This document shows, piece after piece, positions 8,189 through 16,688 of a DNA stretch of 64,000 nt. Below the pieces are notes generated by a model. It saw only the letters and a program-made list of their open reading frames with translations. It made no database searches and was not told the DNA's origin. How positions within the stretch are numbered: the first letter of the stretch is position 1; the number at the start of each line of letters is the position of its first letter. A program made the translations under genes and the position numbers. Source of the stretch: an uncultured Alphaproteobacteria bacterium (lineage in GTDB: Bacteria > Pseudomonadota > Alphaproteobacteria > Micropepsales > Micropepsaceae); the NCBI GenBank assembly GCA_937865685.1, contig CALMGU010000077.1, forward strand, positions 1-64,000, read 5' to 3'.

Positions 8189-9499
8189 ATGGATTTCGAA
8201 ATGCTGTCAGGCTGGACATCCCGGATCGCGACCGTCCGCCTGAGTTCCTGGATCGTCGTGCTGTTTTCCGCCGCGGTGATCGTTCCCTGGCTTGTGTTCG
8301 CGGGCGTGATCGTGACGGGGCGCGAACAGCGCCTGGCCGATGCCCGCCAGAGTCTCAACATCCTGGCGATCGCATATGGCGAAGGCGCATCGGTCCGCCG
8401 GTCCGGCGAACCGGACCTGGCCGAAATGCGCCGTGCCTCCGCGCAATCGGGAATCCGCCTCAGCATCCGCCGGCTCGAGGGCGAGGCCGCATCCGGCGCC
8501 CGCGCCAGGACCGAGAGCGACCATTCCGGCGGGGTGGTGAATGTCCGGGCCTATTTCCCAGACGCGGGCATTGTCGCGATCGCATCGCGCGACGATGCGT
8601 CGATCCTGGCGCGCTGGCGGCAGACCGTGGCGGTGGAAGTCATCGGGCTCACATTGCGCAGCCTGATCGCCTTGGGCGTGGGGCTGTTCCTGTTCCTGCA
8701 GCTCCGCTGGCGGGAAAAAATGATTTCGGACCTGGCGGCGGCGCGGATCGCGGCGGAAGGCTCGAACAAGGCCAAGGCCAATTTCCTTGCCAATATGAGT
8801 CACGAATTGCGCACGCCCTTGAACGCGATCCTGGGCTTTTCGGAAATCATCAAGAACGCGGCCTTCGGGCCCATCGCCAGAAACTATCAGGATTATGCCG
8901 GGGATATTCACGACAGCGGGGTCCATCTCTTAAGCCTGATCAACGAAGTCCTGGACCTGTCGAAGCTGGAAGCGGGGCAATTCGAGCTTGTCGAGCAGCA
9001 TGTCGATCTGGCGTTCCTGGCCGCGGGCGGCATTCGCCTGGTCGAGCCCTTGGCGCAAAAGGCGGGGATCGATCTGTCCCATTCCATCGAAGACGGGCTT
9101 AGCTTCATCCGCGCCGACGAACGGCGGATGCGCCAGGTGCTGATCAATCTTCTGGCCAATGCCGTGAAATTCACGCCGCCTGGCGGGCGCATCGGGCTCG
9201 CCATGCGACGGACGCAAAAGGGGTTGCTGATCGAAGTCAGCGACACGGGGATCGGAATTCCCGCCGACAAGATCGATCTGGCCATGGAACCGTTCAGCCA
9301 GGTGGAAGCGGGCATCAACCGCAGCTACGAAGGAACGGGGCTGGGATTGCCGCTGGCCAAGCGGCTGGTGGAGCTGCATGGCGGGACATTGTCGCTTCAG
9401 AGCCAGGTGAATTCCGGCACGGTGGTTTCCATCATCCTGCCGCCCGGCCGGGTGGTGGACGACCCGGATGTTCTGTTTGCCGTCAAGGCCGCGGGCTGA
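8189..9499 (+). CDS. Membrane sensor histidine kinase, DivJ/PleC-like
   Basis: 436 residues from the ATG at 8189, preferred over the ATG at 8165 because GGAGG lies seven bases ahead of it. TM1 is about 20-42 and TM2 about 149-171, with a small periplasmic domain of roughly 100 residues. The cytoplasmic part has His205 in FLANMSHELRTPLNAILGFS, then NLLANAVKF, DTGIGI and GTGLGLPL of the ATPase domain. There is no PAS or HAMP domain. It is divergent from the CHASE4-type kinase with about 230 bases between them; neither has a neighbouring response regulator, so both probably feed a shared distant receiver such as DivK. Confidence 0.9.
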   Translation: MDFEMLSGWTSRIATVRLSSWIVVLFSAAVIVPWLVFAGVIVTGREQRLADARQSLNILAIAYGEGASVRRSGEPDLAEMRRASAQSGIRLSIRRLEGEAASGARARTESDHSGGVVNVRAYFPDAGIVAIASRDDASILARWRQTVAVEVIGLTLRSLIALGVGLFLFLQLRWREKMISDLAAARIAAEGSNKAKANFLANMSHELRTPLNAILGFSEIIKNAAFGPIARNYQDYAGDIHDSGVHLLSLINEVLDLSKLEAGQFELVEQHVDLAFLAAGGIRLVEPLAQKAGIDLSHSIEDGLSFIRADERRMRQVLINLLANAVKFTPPGGRIGLAMRRTQKGLLIEVSDTGIGIPADKIDLAMEPFSQVEAGINRSYEGTGLGLPLAKRLVELHGGTLSLQSQVNSGTVVSIILPPGRVVDDPDVLFAVKAAG

Positions 9500-9516
9500 C
9501 GCTCCGTTTCGCCGGT

Positions 9517-9654
9517 TCAGGCCGCCGCGCCGGCCACCACCAGCACCAGGGTCGCGCCGATCACCAATGCGGCGATGGCAAAAGCGGTGAGCCAGGACAA
9601 AGTGTGGCCCAGCTTGGGGCGGGGAATGTCGTACACTTCGGGGACGTGGCGCAT
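9517..9654 (-). CDS. 45-residue single-helix membrane protein
   Basis: The start ATG at 9654 is preceded by a good ribosome site (GAGGTGG, eight bases away). The product has a polar head MRHVPEVYDIPRPKLGHTLS followed by one transmembrane helix, WLTAFAIAALVIGATLVLVV, and stops soon after. The layout of short soluble head plus one helix resembles small accessory subunits of membrane complexes, but I do not recognise it. It lies downstream of the exported lyase gene on the same strand, 76 bases away, and may share its transcript. Confidence 0.6.
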   Translation of the reverse strand: MRHVPEVYDIPRPKLGHTLSWLTAFAIAALVIGATLVLVVAGAAA

Positions 9655-9730
9655 ATGTTCCACCTCAGGACAGATTGATCTGCCCTTCAAGGCGATGCAT
9701 CGGCCGTGCCGCGCGGCGGGGCGGTGAGGC

Positions 9731-10705
9731 CTAGTCGCGGGCCATGCGGAGATAATTCCCGATTTCCGCCTTGCGGGCCGCGGAAAGATCGGTGAATGGC
9801 GGGCGCTGATAGCTGGCGGGCTTTCCCATCTGCACCGTCATCGCATATTGCATGATGCCATATTGATCCAGGCCGTCGCGCGATCCGTACAGGCCCGCGA
9901 TTTTCTTCTGCAATGCCGCATAAGGGCCATGCACATCCTTGCCGCTGCGGGCGATGGCGAAAAGATCGGCCAGTTCGCGGCAATAGGGCCCGGCTTCCTG
10001 AATGATGCCGCCCATGCCGTGGGTGAGGGCGATTTCCAGATTCTCGTAAGCGCCGGTGATCACGTTCATCTCCGGGAAATTGGTGATGAAGGCGGTATAG
10101 CCCTTGGCGTCGGAGGTGGAATCCTTGATCCCTTTGAGATTGGTGTATCGCTTGAGGCTTTTGACCAGATCGATGGGAACCGGCACCGCGCTCCAGCGCG
10201 GCACGTGATAGAGATAGAAGGCGAGGCTTTTGGGCATCGCGTCCATCACCATGGTGTAATAGCGCAGCAAGCCCTCGGTGGACGGGCCTTTCACATAATA
10301 GGGCGGCAGCACGATCACCCCGTCGGCGCCGTGATCGGCGGCGTGTCTGGAAAGCTCGATCGTGTCGGCGACATTGGCGGTGCCCGATGTGCAGAGCACA
10401 TTGAGATTGCCCTTGGCCTTTCCCACCACTTCCATGATCGCCTTGCGTTCGGCCACGGTGAAGGAGGCGAATTCGCCGGTCGAGCCCAGAAAGGTGACGC
10501 CGCCGGCGCCATGAGCCTTGTACCATTCGATCTGCTCGCGCATCGCGCCCAGATCGACTTTCAGGGTCTTGTCGCAAGGCGTGGTGCAGGCGGCCCAGAA
10601 AGTCATCTTGCTGGAAGGCGTTGCGGCCTTGGCGCCGTTGATGGCGGCGGTGACCGTGGCCATGGCGCCCATCAGCGCGATGGCGTCTCTGCGGGTATGG
10701 TCCAT
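9731..10705 (-). CDS. Exported DapA-family (dihydrodipicolinate synthase/N-acetylneuraminate lyase-like) aldolase
   Basis: 324 residues from the ATG at 10705, where a Tat-type leader starts (HTRRDAIALMGAMATV). The fold is a (beta/alpha)8 class I aldolase: GSTGEFASFTVAER for the pyruvate carboxylate loop, the Tyr pair in FYLYHVPRWS, and the Schiff-base Lys in LKGIKDSTSD (K194). Family members cleave or join pyruvate with aldehydes and normally work in the cytosol. A twin-arginine leader on this fold is unusual and implies a periplasmic sugar-acid or amino-acid lyase. The longer upstream frame runs into a repeat and is not the true start. Confidence 0.82.
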   Translation of the reverse strand: MDHTRRDAIALMGAMATVTAAINGAKAATPSSKMTFWAACTTPCDKTLKVDLGAMREQIEWYKAHGAGGVTFLGSTGEFASFTVAERKAIMEVVGKAKGNLNVLCTSGTANVADTIELSRHAADHGADGVIVLPPYYVKGPSTEGLLRYYTMVMDAMPKSLAFYLYHVPRWSAVPVPIDLVKSLKRYTNLKGIKDSTSDAKGYTAFITNFPEMNVITGAYENLEIALTHGMGGIIQEAGPYCRELADLFAIARSGKDVHGPYAALQKKIAGLYGSRDGLDQYGIMQYAMTVQMGKPASYQRPPFTDLSAARKAEIGNYLRMARD

Positions 10706-10738
10706 GCCGGGCTCCGTAATGCGCGATGGCAAATCTAA

Positions 10739-10902
10739 CCCTTCATGCCGAGCTTGTCGAAGCATGAGGGCGGTACGCTCGGTGTTTTTTCGTCCGGCCG
10801 CTCGCCTGTGCTCGCGGCGTTCGTCGCTCTCGCATGCCCACCGGGCATACTCGCGCGGCTTCGCCGCATCGCTCCTCACCCTTCGACAAGCTCAGGATGA
10901 GG
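10739..10902. repeat. Repeat cluster: two CTTCGACAAGCTC hairpins flanking two-hairpin element copy 2
   Basis: 10739-10770 and 10874-10902 are copies of the gene-end hairpin repeat (CCTCACCCTTCGACAAGCTC type). Between them, 10797-10848 is the two-hairpin element: GCCGC, loop TCGCCTGTGCTC, GCGGC, a linker, then ATGCCC-ACC-GGGCAT. The cluster fills the space between two minus-strand genes. Confidence 0.75.
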
Positions 10903-10914
10903 ATCGGGGCTCTT

Positions 10915-11295
10915 TCACGAGGCGGCGGCTTTCTGTGATCGTGCCAGGATGGCGAACACCAGCGCGACCAGAAGAAGCGCGGGGACGTCTCCCGCCAGAT
11001 GGCCCATATGGCCGCCGTTGAAAGACTGTACCGCCATGATGCCGGCGTGAACGATGCTGGACCAGACCGTGAACCAGATGAGACTCATATTGGCTTTGGG
11101 GTCTTTCGCCGCCCGGATCAGGAAGACGCCCAGAGTGGCATAGACCCCCACGATCATCATGAAGTAATCGGATTCGTAAGGCGCGCCCTGGTGCCAGGCC
11201 CAGCCCGACGGCCAGATGATCGCCAGAGGATAGACCAGGAGGAAAATGGCGCCGAACACGATCAATGTCAGGCGCAGAAGCTTATCTGAATCCAT
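10915..11295 (-). CDS. Four-helix integral membrane protein, DUF6632-like
   Basis: 126 residues from the ATG at 11295, after GGGGGAA. Four hydrophobic segments: TLIVFGAIFLLVYPLAII, MMIVGVYATLGVFLI, MSLIWFTVWSSIVHAGIM and VPALLLVALVFAILA. The WPSGWAWHQGAPYESDYFMM loop with YATLGVFLI is a pattern I associate with small conserved bacterial membrane proteins of unknown role (DUF6632-like; family name from memory). It is bounded on both sides by hairpin repeats, so it is probably transcribed alone. Confidence 0.7.
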   Translation of the reverse strand: MDSDKLLRLTLIVFGAIFLLVYPLAIIWPSGWAWHQGAPYESDYFMMIVGVYATLGVFLIRAAKDPKANMSLIWFTVWSSIVHAGIMAVQSFNGGHMGHLAGDVPALLLVALVFAILARSQKAAAS

Positions 11296-11310
11296 GCGTT
11301 CCCCCATATT

Positions 11311-11389
11311 CCTCACCCTGAGCCTTGTCGAAGAGTGGGGATTGAGAGGGCGCCTTCCTCATGGTTCGACGGGCTCACCATGAGGAAGG
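11311..11389. repeat. Two gene-end hairpin repeats
   Basis: 11311-11340 is a partial copy (CCTCACCCTGAGCCTTGTCG). 11353-11389 is a perfect 12-bp hairpin, CCTTCCTCATGG / CCATGAGGAAGG, around TTCGACGGGCTCA. They separate two minus-strand genes and could act as terminators or transcript stabilisers. Confidence 0.7.
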
Positions 11390-11404
11390 GAAATGGAGTC
11401 GCGG

Positions 11405-12268
11405 CTAGGCCAGCTGCGCCTTGTAGAGATTGCCGAGATTGGTCCAGGCACGCTCGGCTTCCGCCTGGTTGTAGACGGCGCTGCCGGGCACGCACCAACC
11501 ATGATCGGCGGCATAGACTTCGACTGTCGCGGTCTTCTTGGCGGCGGCGAAGGCGGCTTTCAATTCGTCCTTCATGGTGGGTTGGGTCTTGTCGTCATTC
11601 TGGGCGTGGCAGACCAGGAAGGCGGCGTTGGTCTTGGCGATCAACAGATGCGGGCTGTTGGCGTCCTTGGTCACCAGGCCGTTACCGCCATGGAAGCTGC
11701 CCACCGCGGCGATGCGATTGGGCACGGCGGCGGCGGTGCGGAAGGAAAGCGAGCCGCCCATGCAATAGCCCTGCACGCCCGCCTTCTTCGATTTGTTGGT
11801 CTGGGGCTGCGCGTCCAGGAAGCCGAGATAGGCGATGGCGTCCTTGTCGACGCCCTCGTCACTCATGGCGTTGCGATAGCCCATCAGCCGGGTGCGCGTG
11901 TCGGGATCGGAGAAGTTGGCGGTGCCGGTAATCGCAAGGCCCTTGATCGAACGGTAGAAGGGATTGGGCACGAGCACGGTATAGCCCTGCGAGGCCAGCC
12001 GCTTGCCCAGATCGCGGAAGGCGGGGCGCAGCCCCATGATGTCGGGCCAGACCAGCACGGCGGCATGGGTGCCTTCGGCCGGATGGAACAGAACGGCGTC
12101 GCAGGTCCCGTCCGGCGTCGTGACCGTCACGTCCTTTTCCACGGCATTGGATTGGGCGAATGCCGGAGTGGCGGCGAGCGCGGTCGCGCCCAGCGCGGCG
12201 GCGCCGAAAGAGCGGCGGGAAAGACGCGTGTCCGTCACCAGGCCGGGATGGATGAATTCATCGCACAT
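11405..12268 (-). CDS. Exported dienelactone hydrolase family protein
   Basis: 287 residues from the ATG at 12268, behind GGTGGAG. A Tat-type leader (RLSRRSFGAAALGATALA) ends at AFA-Q. The alpha/beta hydrolase has WPDIMGLRPAFRDLGKRLA, the nucleophile elbow GYCMGG with Cys169, an acid in CHAQNDDKTQP, and the catalytic His in AADHGW. Cys in place of Ser is the hallmark of dienelactone hydrolases, which open lactone rings in aromatic breakdown. Export suggests a wider esterase role. An alternative GTG start lies at 12280. Confidence 0.85.
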   Translation of the reverse strand: MCDEFIHPGLVTDTRLSRRSFGAAALGATALAATPAFAQSNAVEKDVTVTTPDGTCDAVLFHPAEGTHAAVLVWPDIMGLRPAFRDLGKRLASQGYTVLVPNPFYRSIKGLAITGTANFSDPDTRTRLMGYRNAMSDEGVDKDAIAYLGFLDAQPQTNKSKKAGVQGYCMGGSLSFRTAAAVPNRIAAVGSFHGGNGLVTKDANSPHLLIAKTNAAFLVCHAQNDDKTQPTMKDELKAAFAAAKKTATVEVYAADHGWCVPGSAVYNQAEAERAWTNLGNLYKAQLA

Positions 12269-12395
12269 GGGGGTCTCCACCTGTTCGTTATGATTATGTT
12301 GCAGCGCCGCAATATGAGCGCGGAGGAATGAGAATGGATAGCAGAGAAGGGCAGCGTGACGCTGTCAAGCCATAAACTGATCGTGCCACAACATC

Positions 12396-13340
12396 TCAGC
12401 GATCGAGGTTCAGCATCTTTTTGAGAAAGCTGTACCGATCCGCTTGCGCCTTGGCGTTCAAGGCGTGACCGGCATCATAAAATTCGACCGTTTTCGGTCC
12501 CGATGCCTCAGCAGCATAATTCTTGGCGTCGGACAGAGGCACCCAGTCTTCATCATGCAAACCATACTGGAAGAGCGCGGGCGCTGGACCAAGTTTGTGC
12601 GCATAGGATTCGGGATCAGCCCATGCGGCTGCTTTCAGATTCTGTTCCAGCTTTGTCACGCCCATTTTCTGTCGAACCGGACCCATCAGCGGTGAATCCG
12701 ATGAGATGGCATATTCTATTGTCGATTGCGGGCCACTCATGAAGACAAAGGCCGCGAACCTCTTGTCGACGGCATCGAGAATGGGGCCGACCTGAGCGTC
12801 AAAGCTGTGGCCGACATAAGCAATTCTGTTCGCATCCACGTAGGGACGTGAAAGGAGAAGGTCCAATCCTCGGCGAAGGTCGATGACCTGTTGTGCTACA
12901 AGAAGGGGGCCTTGGGGTCCAAAAAATCCGCCCGCTGCGGCTTTGAAGCCGGGGCGGATTTGGGGAGCATCGATCAGCAGCGATACGACGCCGGCAGGTG
13001 CGAGCGCGATCGCTTCGTCAAGAAATTCGCTGCGATTGGCGTTTGCCGCACCCGGCATCATCCAGTGCCCCCAAATGATTCCGGCAAATTTTCCGGCGCC
13101 TTTTGGAATTATCAAATATGCCGGAACGGTGCCGCCGTTTGAGCCAGTGTAGGTGATGTCCTGAACCGTCACATCGTTCCGGACCTTGGCAGAGATCTGC
13201 GCCACATTGAGCGAAGCATTCCGGTCGTACGCGAAATGGGCGACGTCATCCGGGGGTCCGGGTTGCCCTAGCACCGGGCCTGCGATTTGGAAAACCCAAG
13301 CGCAAGCGATTAGAAGTCCGCACGCAATTCTTGCCGACAT
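12396..13340 (-). CDS. Exported alpha/beta hydrolase (dienelactone hydrolase/acyl-peptidase type)
   Basis: 314 residues with a Sec leader (MSARIACGLLIACAWVFQIA). The hydrolase core has the oxyanion strand FAGIIWGHWMMPG, nucleophile elbow YVGHSFDAQ (Ser), acid near LFQYGLHDEDWVP and catalytic His in FYDAGHALN. The order fits S9/dienelactone-type esterases. The substrate is unknown. Base composition is visibly lower in GC than the neighbours and codon use is less biased, which may mean recent transfer. It has no close operon partner; the upstream 220 bases hold no gene. Confidence 0.78.
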   Translation of the reverse strand: MSARIACGLLIACAWVFQIAGPVLGQPGPPDDVAHFAYDRNASLNVAQISAKVRNDVTVQDITYTGSNGGTVPAYLIIPKGAGKFAGIIWGHWMMPGAANANRSEFLDEAIALAPAGVVSLLIDAPQIRPGFKAAAGGFFGPQGPLLVAQQVIDLRRGLDLLLSRPYVDANRIAYVGHSFDAQVGPILDAVDKRFAAFVFMSGPQSTIEYAISSDSPLMGPVRQKMGVTKLEQNLKAAAWADPESYAHKLGPAPALFQYGLHDEDWVPLSDAKNYAAEASGPKTVEFYDAGHALNAKAQADRYSFLKKMLNLDR

Positions 13341-13562
13341 TCGTACCCCCTAGGTCAACGAGGCTGACGGACCTTCACCACAGGTTGTAATAGGCTATGG
13401 GATAGAGGCACAAAATGGTGGAGCTGGCTAGGACCGGCTCCATGACAATCACGCCATAAATTGCAACGACACCCGCGGGCAACAGGCCCGCATCGGAGTG
13501 CTGGAAGGTTGAGCGGCCAAGCGATAGTTTCTGGCTGTGCCGCAGAACAGCCAGGGGCCAGC
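13341..13562. promoter_or_regulatory. Divergent intergenic region with a leader hairpin at 13531-13554
   Basis: No gene seen. CTGGCTGT (13531-13538) pairs with ACAGCCAG (13547-13554) only nine bases before the nitroreductase ATG at 13563, so the ribosome site region would lie at the foot of the hairpin. The GC content stays low here as in the adjacent hydrolase gene. Confidence 0.4.
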
Positions 13563-14231
13563 ATGGGCTATGTTCCGATTCCACTACCGGACCGCATGGA
13601 TTACTCTGACGGGGAAATGCGCCAGCGCGCCGCCGATTTTTATGACGAGATCAGGCGCCGCCACACGGTGCGCGAGTTCAGCGCCAAGCCGGTCCCGCGC
13701 GACATCATCGAAACCTGTCTGATGGCGGCGGGCACCGCGCCCAGCGGCGCCAATCATCAGCCCTGGCATTTCGCCGTGGTGGGCGATCCGGTCCTCAAGT
13801 CGCGCATCCGCGAGGCGGCGGAGAAAGAGGAACGGGAATTCTATGCCGGCAAGGCGGGCGAAGAATGGCTCAAGGCGCTGGAACCCGTGGGTACCGACGC
13901 CGACAAGCCTTTCCTGGAAATCGCGCCCTGGCTGATCGTGATTTTCGGAGAGCGCAAAAGCTTCGAGGATGGGCGGCCGCGCAAGAATTACTATGTGCCG
14001 GAATCGGTGTGCATCGCCACCGGGTTTCTGATCGCGGCCTTGCACCATGCGGGACTCGCGACCCTGACCCATACCCCCAATCCGATGGGGTTTTTGAACG
14101 AGGTGCTGGAGCGGCCTTCCAACGAAAAGCCTTACATTCTTCTGGTGGTGGGCCATCCGGGCGCGAACGCCACGGTTCCCGCCCATGCCAAGCAGAAGAA
14201 AAGCCTGGAACGGATCGCGAGTTTCCGCTGA
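13563..14231 (+). CDS. Nitroreductase-family flavoprotein, iodotyrosine deiodinase/BluB-like group
   Basis: 222 residues. FMN-binding head [20 protein letters not shown], then [19 protein letters not shown], the substrate lid [40 protein letters not shown], and [20 protein letters not shown] near the end. This combination of TAPSGANxQPW, an active-site lid with E-W and LTHTPxPM is that of bacterial homologues of iodotyrosine deiodinase, which reductively remove halogens from tyrosine-like phenols using FMN. Physiological substrate here is unknown. The ATG at 13563 gives the normal family length. Confidence 0.85.
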   Translation: MGYVPIPLPDRMDYSDGEMRQRAADFYDEIRRRHTVREFSAKPVPRDIIETCLMAAGTAPSGANHQPWHFAVVGDPVLKSRIREAAEKEEREFYAGKAGEEWLKALEPVGTDADKPFLEIAPWLIVIFGERKSFEDGRPRKNYYVPESVCIATGFLIAALHHAGLATLTHTPNPMGFLNEVLERPSNEKPYILLVVGHPGANATVPAHAKQKKSLERIASFR

Positions 14232-14262
14232 AGGGGCCTCGATGTTCGATCAAACTCTCACC

Positions 14263-14332
14263 ATGGCCGGCCTCGAGCCGGCCATCCATCGTGGCCGCTG
14301 AGATTCCTGGGTGGGCGGGTCGAGCCCGCCCA
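14263..14332. repeat. Paired palindromic hairpins
   Basis: ATGGCCGGC-CTCGA-GCCGGCCAT (14263-14285) and TGGGCGGG-TCGAG-CCCGCCCA (14312-14332), 26 bases apart, between convergent genes. Both have a five-base loop holding TCGA. This resembles short palindromic intergenic repeats seen in many alphaproteobacteria and may act as a bidirectional terminator. Confidence 0.65.
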
Positions 14333-14383
14333 TGGAGATGAATTTTTCTGGAGATGCAAATCTGCTTTCTCGGCCTGTGATGG

Positions 14384-15274
14384 CTAGTGGCCGATCTTGA
14401 CGTCCGGCTCCCAGACATAGCCATCGCCTTTGGGCACGATCCATCCCACGCTGGGGAACGGAAAATGGGGCGCGAATACCAGCGTGTGCGCCTTGGCGAG
14501 ACGCGCCAGTTCCTTGGTGCGGGCGGCGGCGCCCATCTTCTGGTCGCCGTCCCATTCGCCCAGCCATTGCGGCTTTTCCAGTGAGATGACGGAGCTGTGC
14601 GCGGCATCGCCTATGTCCTCGATGCGCGCGTTGCCGGAGACGATTTCATATCCGACATGGCCGGGGGTGTGCCCATACAGCGCAATAGGCGTGATGCCGG
14701 GAAGAATTTCCGATCCGGGTTCGAATGGCGCCACCTTTGCGGCGATGACTTTGGACAATGCCGGATCCTGTTTCTGAAGACTCGCCCATTCGCGCGACGA
14801 CATCCGGATCGCGGCATTGGGGAAGGCGGGTTTGCGATCGGCCGTCGCCAATCCGCCGGTATGATCGCTATGCCCATGAGTAATCAGGATATCGGTGACG
14901 GCCGAAGGTTGAACGCCCGCCAGCTTGAGGCTTTGCACCAGGGCGGCGCTCGGCAATTGCGGACCGAGCCCGGTGTCGAGCAGAACCAGATGCCCCGGCA
15001 TGCGGACCAGCAACGCGTCCACATCCAGGCTGATCTTGTCGGTGGGCAGATGCGCTTCGGTCAGCACTTTCGCCACCGCCGCCGCGCCTGCCTCGGCGCC
15101 GAATGCGCCGCTTGTTGGCGGGGTGACGTAGCCCCCATCCCGAAGCGCGGTGAGCTTGAGCTGGCCGAGAGAAAAGCTTGCCGCGCCCGCTTTTCCAGGG
15201 ACCGGGCCTTCCTGGGCCGATGCGGAAAGAGGCAGCAATGAAAGCGCGAAGACGGCGCAGGCAATCCGGGGCAT
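14384..15274 (-). CDS. Exported MBL-fold metallohydrolase (lactonase/quorum-quenching-like)
   Basis: 296 residues from the ATG at 15274; the ATG at 15280 is an alternative, but GAAGGA is better spaced for 15274. A Sec leader (ALSLLPLSASA-Q) is followed by a metallo-beta-lactamase fold: LLDTGLGPQ, the zinc motif THGHSDHTGG, then GHTPGHVGYEI and FAPHFPFPSVGWI for the later His ligands. The arrangement is that of the lactonase/AttM-like branch. It lies 37 bases after the MFS transporter and is likely co-transcribed with it, perhaps degrading an imported or exported compound. Confidence 0.85.
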   Translation of the reverse strand: MPRIACAVFALSLLPLSASAQEGPVPGKAGAASFSLGQLKLTALRDGGYVTPPTSGAFGAEAGAAAVAKVLTEAHLPTDKISLDVDALLVRMPGHLVLLDTGLGPQLPSAALVQSLKLAGVQPSAVTDILITHGHSDHTGGLATADRKPAFPNAAIRMSSREWASLQKQDPALSKVIAAKVAPFEPGSEILPGITPIALYGHTPGHVGYEIVSGNARIEDIGDAAHSSVISLEKPQWLGEWDGDQKMGAAARTKELARLAKAHTLVFAPHFPFPSVGWIVPKGDGYVWEPDVKIGH

Positions 15275-15311
15275 GTTCATTTCCTTCGACCGCTGAATTT
15301 GGTCCTTCAAT

Positions 15312-16583
15312 TCACTCCGCATTCGCGCTCATGGCCGCGGCCGGCATGGGCGCCGTCCCTTCGGGGACGGCTTTGTGCAGGAAATACATCAGGGTCGCCG
15401 ACACCAGAAGGACCGCGATCACCAGATAGCCCAGCCAGTTGAAATGGAGCAGCGAGCCGTCCGCCTGTTCGACGATCACCGCGCCCGCGATGGAGGCGGA
15501 AACCGCGCCCGCGAATTGCTGGAGCGAGGCGTTGATGGCGTTGAAGGCGCCGCGCTTGGTGGGTTCGGGCACCGCCGAGATCAGGGCCTGAGACGGGATG
15601 ATGCGCGAAAATATGCCGATGAACAGCAGCACATTGATCACGATCACGCCCCAGAGCGGGGTGTGGCCCAGATTGGTCCAGATCACCACCATCACGATGG
15701 AGAGGAGGCTGCCGATCAGGAAGGTGTTGAACTTGCCGAAGCGATCGCTGATCCGTCCCACCACGGGGCCCACAAACACCGTGAACAGGCCCGTGACCAG
15801 ATAGATGGTGGGCAGATGGGTGAAGGCGATGCCGATATTGTTGACCATATAGGCGGTGCCGAACGGCATCAGCATGTAGCCGCCGGTGGGAAGCAGCATC
15901 ACCAGGAGGAAGGGCAGGCGGTAGCGCTTCTCGGTCACGGTATGGGCGAGATGCTCGAAGGGGCTCTTTTCCTGCTTGAGGGCAAGATGCGCAACCACCG
16001 GCCGCATCCCCAGCATGATCAGAAGCCCGGCCGGAACGATCAGCGCCACGATGGCGAGGAATGGCGCGTGCCAGTCGAAATGATTGGCGAAATAAAGCGC
16101 GGCCGGCAGGCCCAGGACCTGGCTGGCGGCGAAGGCGGTCTGGATGAAGCCCATAACCCGGCCCCGCATCTCCAGGGGAAAAAGATCGGTGGCGATGGCC
16201 ATCACCACCGAACCGATCACGCCCCCGAACAGCCCGGTGACGATGCGCGCGGCGAGCAGCATGTGGTAATTGCCCGCCAGTCCGCACAAGACCGTGCCCA
16301 GGGTGAAGCCGGCATAGAAGAAAAGCAAAAGGCGCTTTCTGTCGAAGCGGTCGGCGAAACCTGCCGACAACAGGCCCGAGATCCCGGCGCTGAAGGCATA
16401 GGAGGATACCGCGAAAGCGAATTGCTGCGGGGTGATATGCAGCGCGGGCATCACCATCGCGCCCAGCGGCGAGATGATCATAAAGTCGATGATGATGGTG
16501 AATTGCAGGAAGGCCAGAACCGCGATCACGAAGATCTGGTAGCGCGAGAAGCCGGATTTTGGGGATTTCGCCGTCGCGTCCAT
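15312..16583 (-). CDS. MFS transporter (drug/sugar efflux type, 12 helices)
   Basis: 423 residues with about 12 hydrophobic segments and a central cytoplasmic loop (HLALKQEKSPFEHLAHTVTEKRY). The loop between helices 2 and 3 has the MFS signature AGFADRFDRKRLLLF, repeated in the second half as GRISDRFGKFNTF. ARIVTGLFGGVIGS resembles motif C-like antiporter sequences. It belongs to the DHA1/AraJ-type exporters. Substrate unknown; the coupled MBL hydrolase may act on the same molecule. Confidence 0.87.
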   Translation of the reverse strand: MDATAKSPKSGFSRYQIFVIAVLAFLQFTIIIDFMIISPLGAMVMPALHITPQQFAFAVSSYAFSAGISGLLSAGFADRFDRKRLLLFFYAGFTLGTVLCGLAGNYHMLLAARIVTGLFGGVIGSVVMAIATDLFPLEMRGRVMGFIQTAFAASQVLGLPAALYFANHFDWHAPFLAIVALIVPAGLLIMLGMRPVVAHLALKQEKSPFEHLAHTVTEKRYRLPFLLVMLLPTGGYMLMPFGTAYMVNNIGIAFTHLPTIYLVTGLFTVFVGPVVGRISDRFGKFNTFLIGSLLSIVMVVIWTNLGHTPLWGVIVINVLLFIGIFSRIIPSQALISAVPEPTKRGAFNAINASLQQFAGAVSASIAGAVIVEQADGSLLHFNWLGYLVIAVLLVSATLMYFLHKAVPEGTAPMPAAAMSANAE

Positions 16584-16688
16584 GATCGTTTCCGAACTTC
16601 AGAACTTTGGGCCGGCTCACCTACTCTTTTGCGCGGCGGCCAGCAAGGCCGAGGCGAGCATGGCAGCCTATTAAATCCGCCTGTGCCA

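Noticed and set aside
9731-10879. Longer start of the DapA-like gene at 10879
   Set aside because: The added residues are encoded by the repeat cluster (SDERREHRRAAGRKN); the leader peptide begins at 10705.
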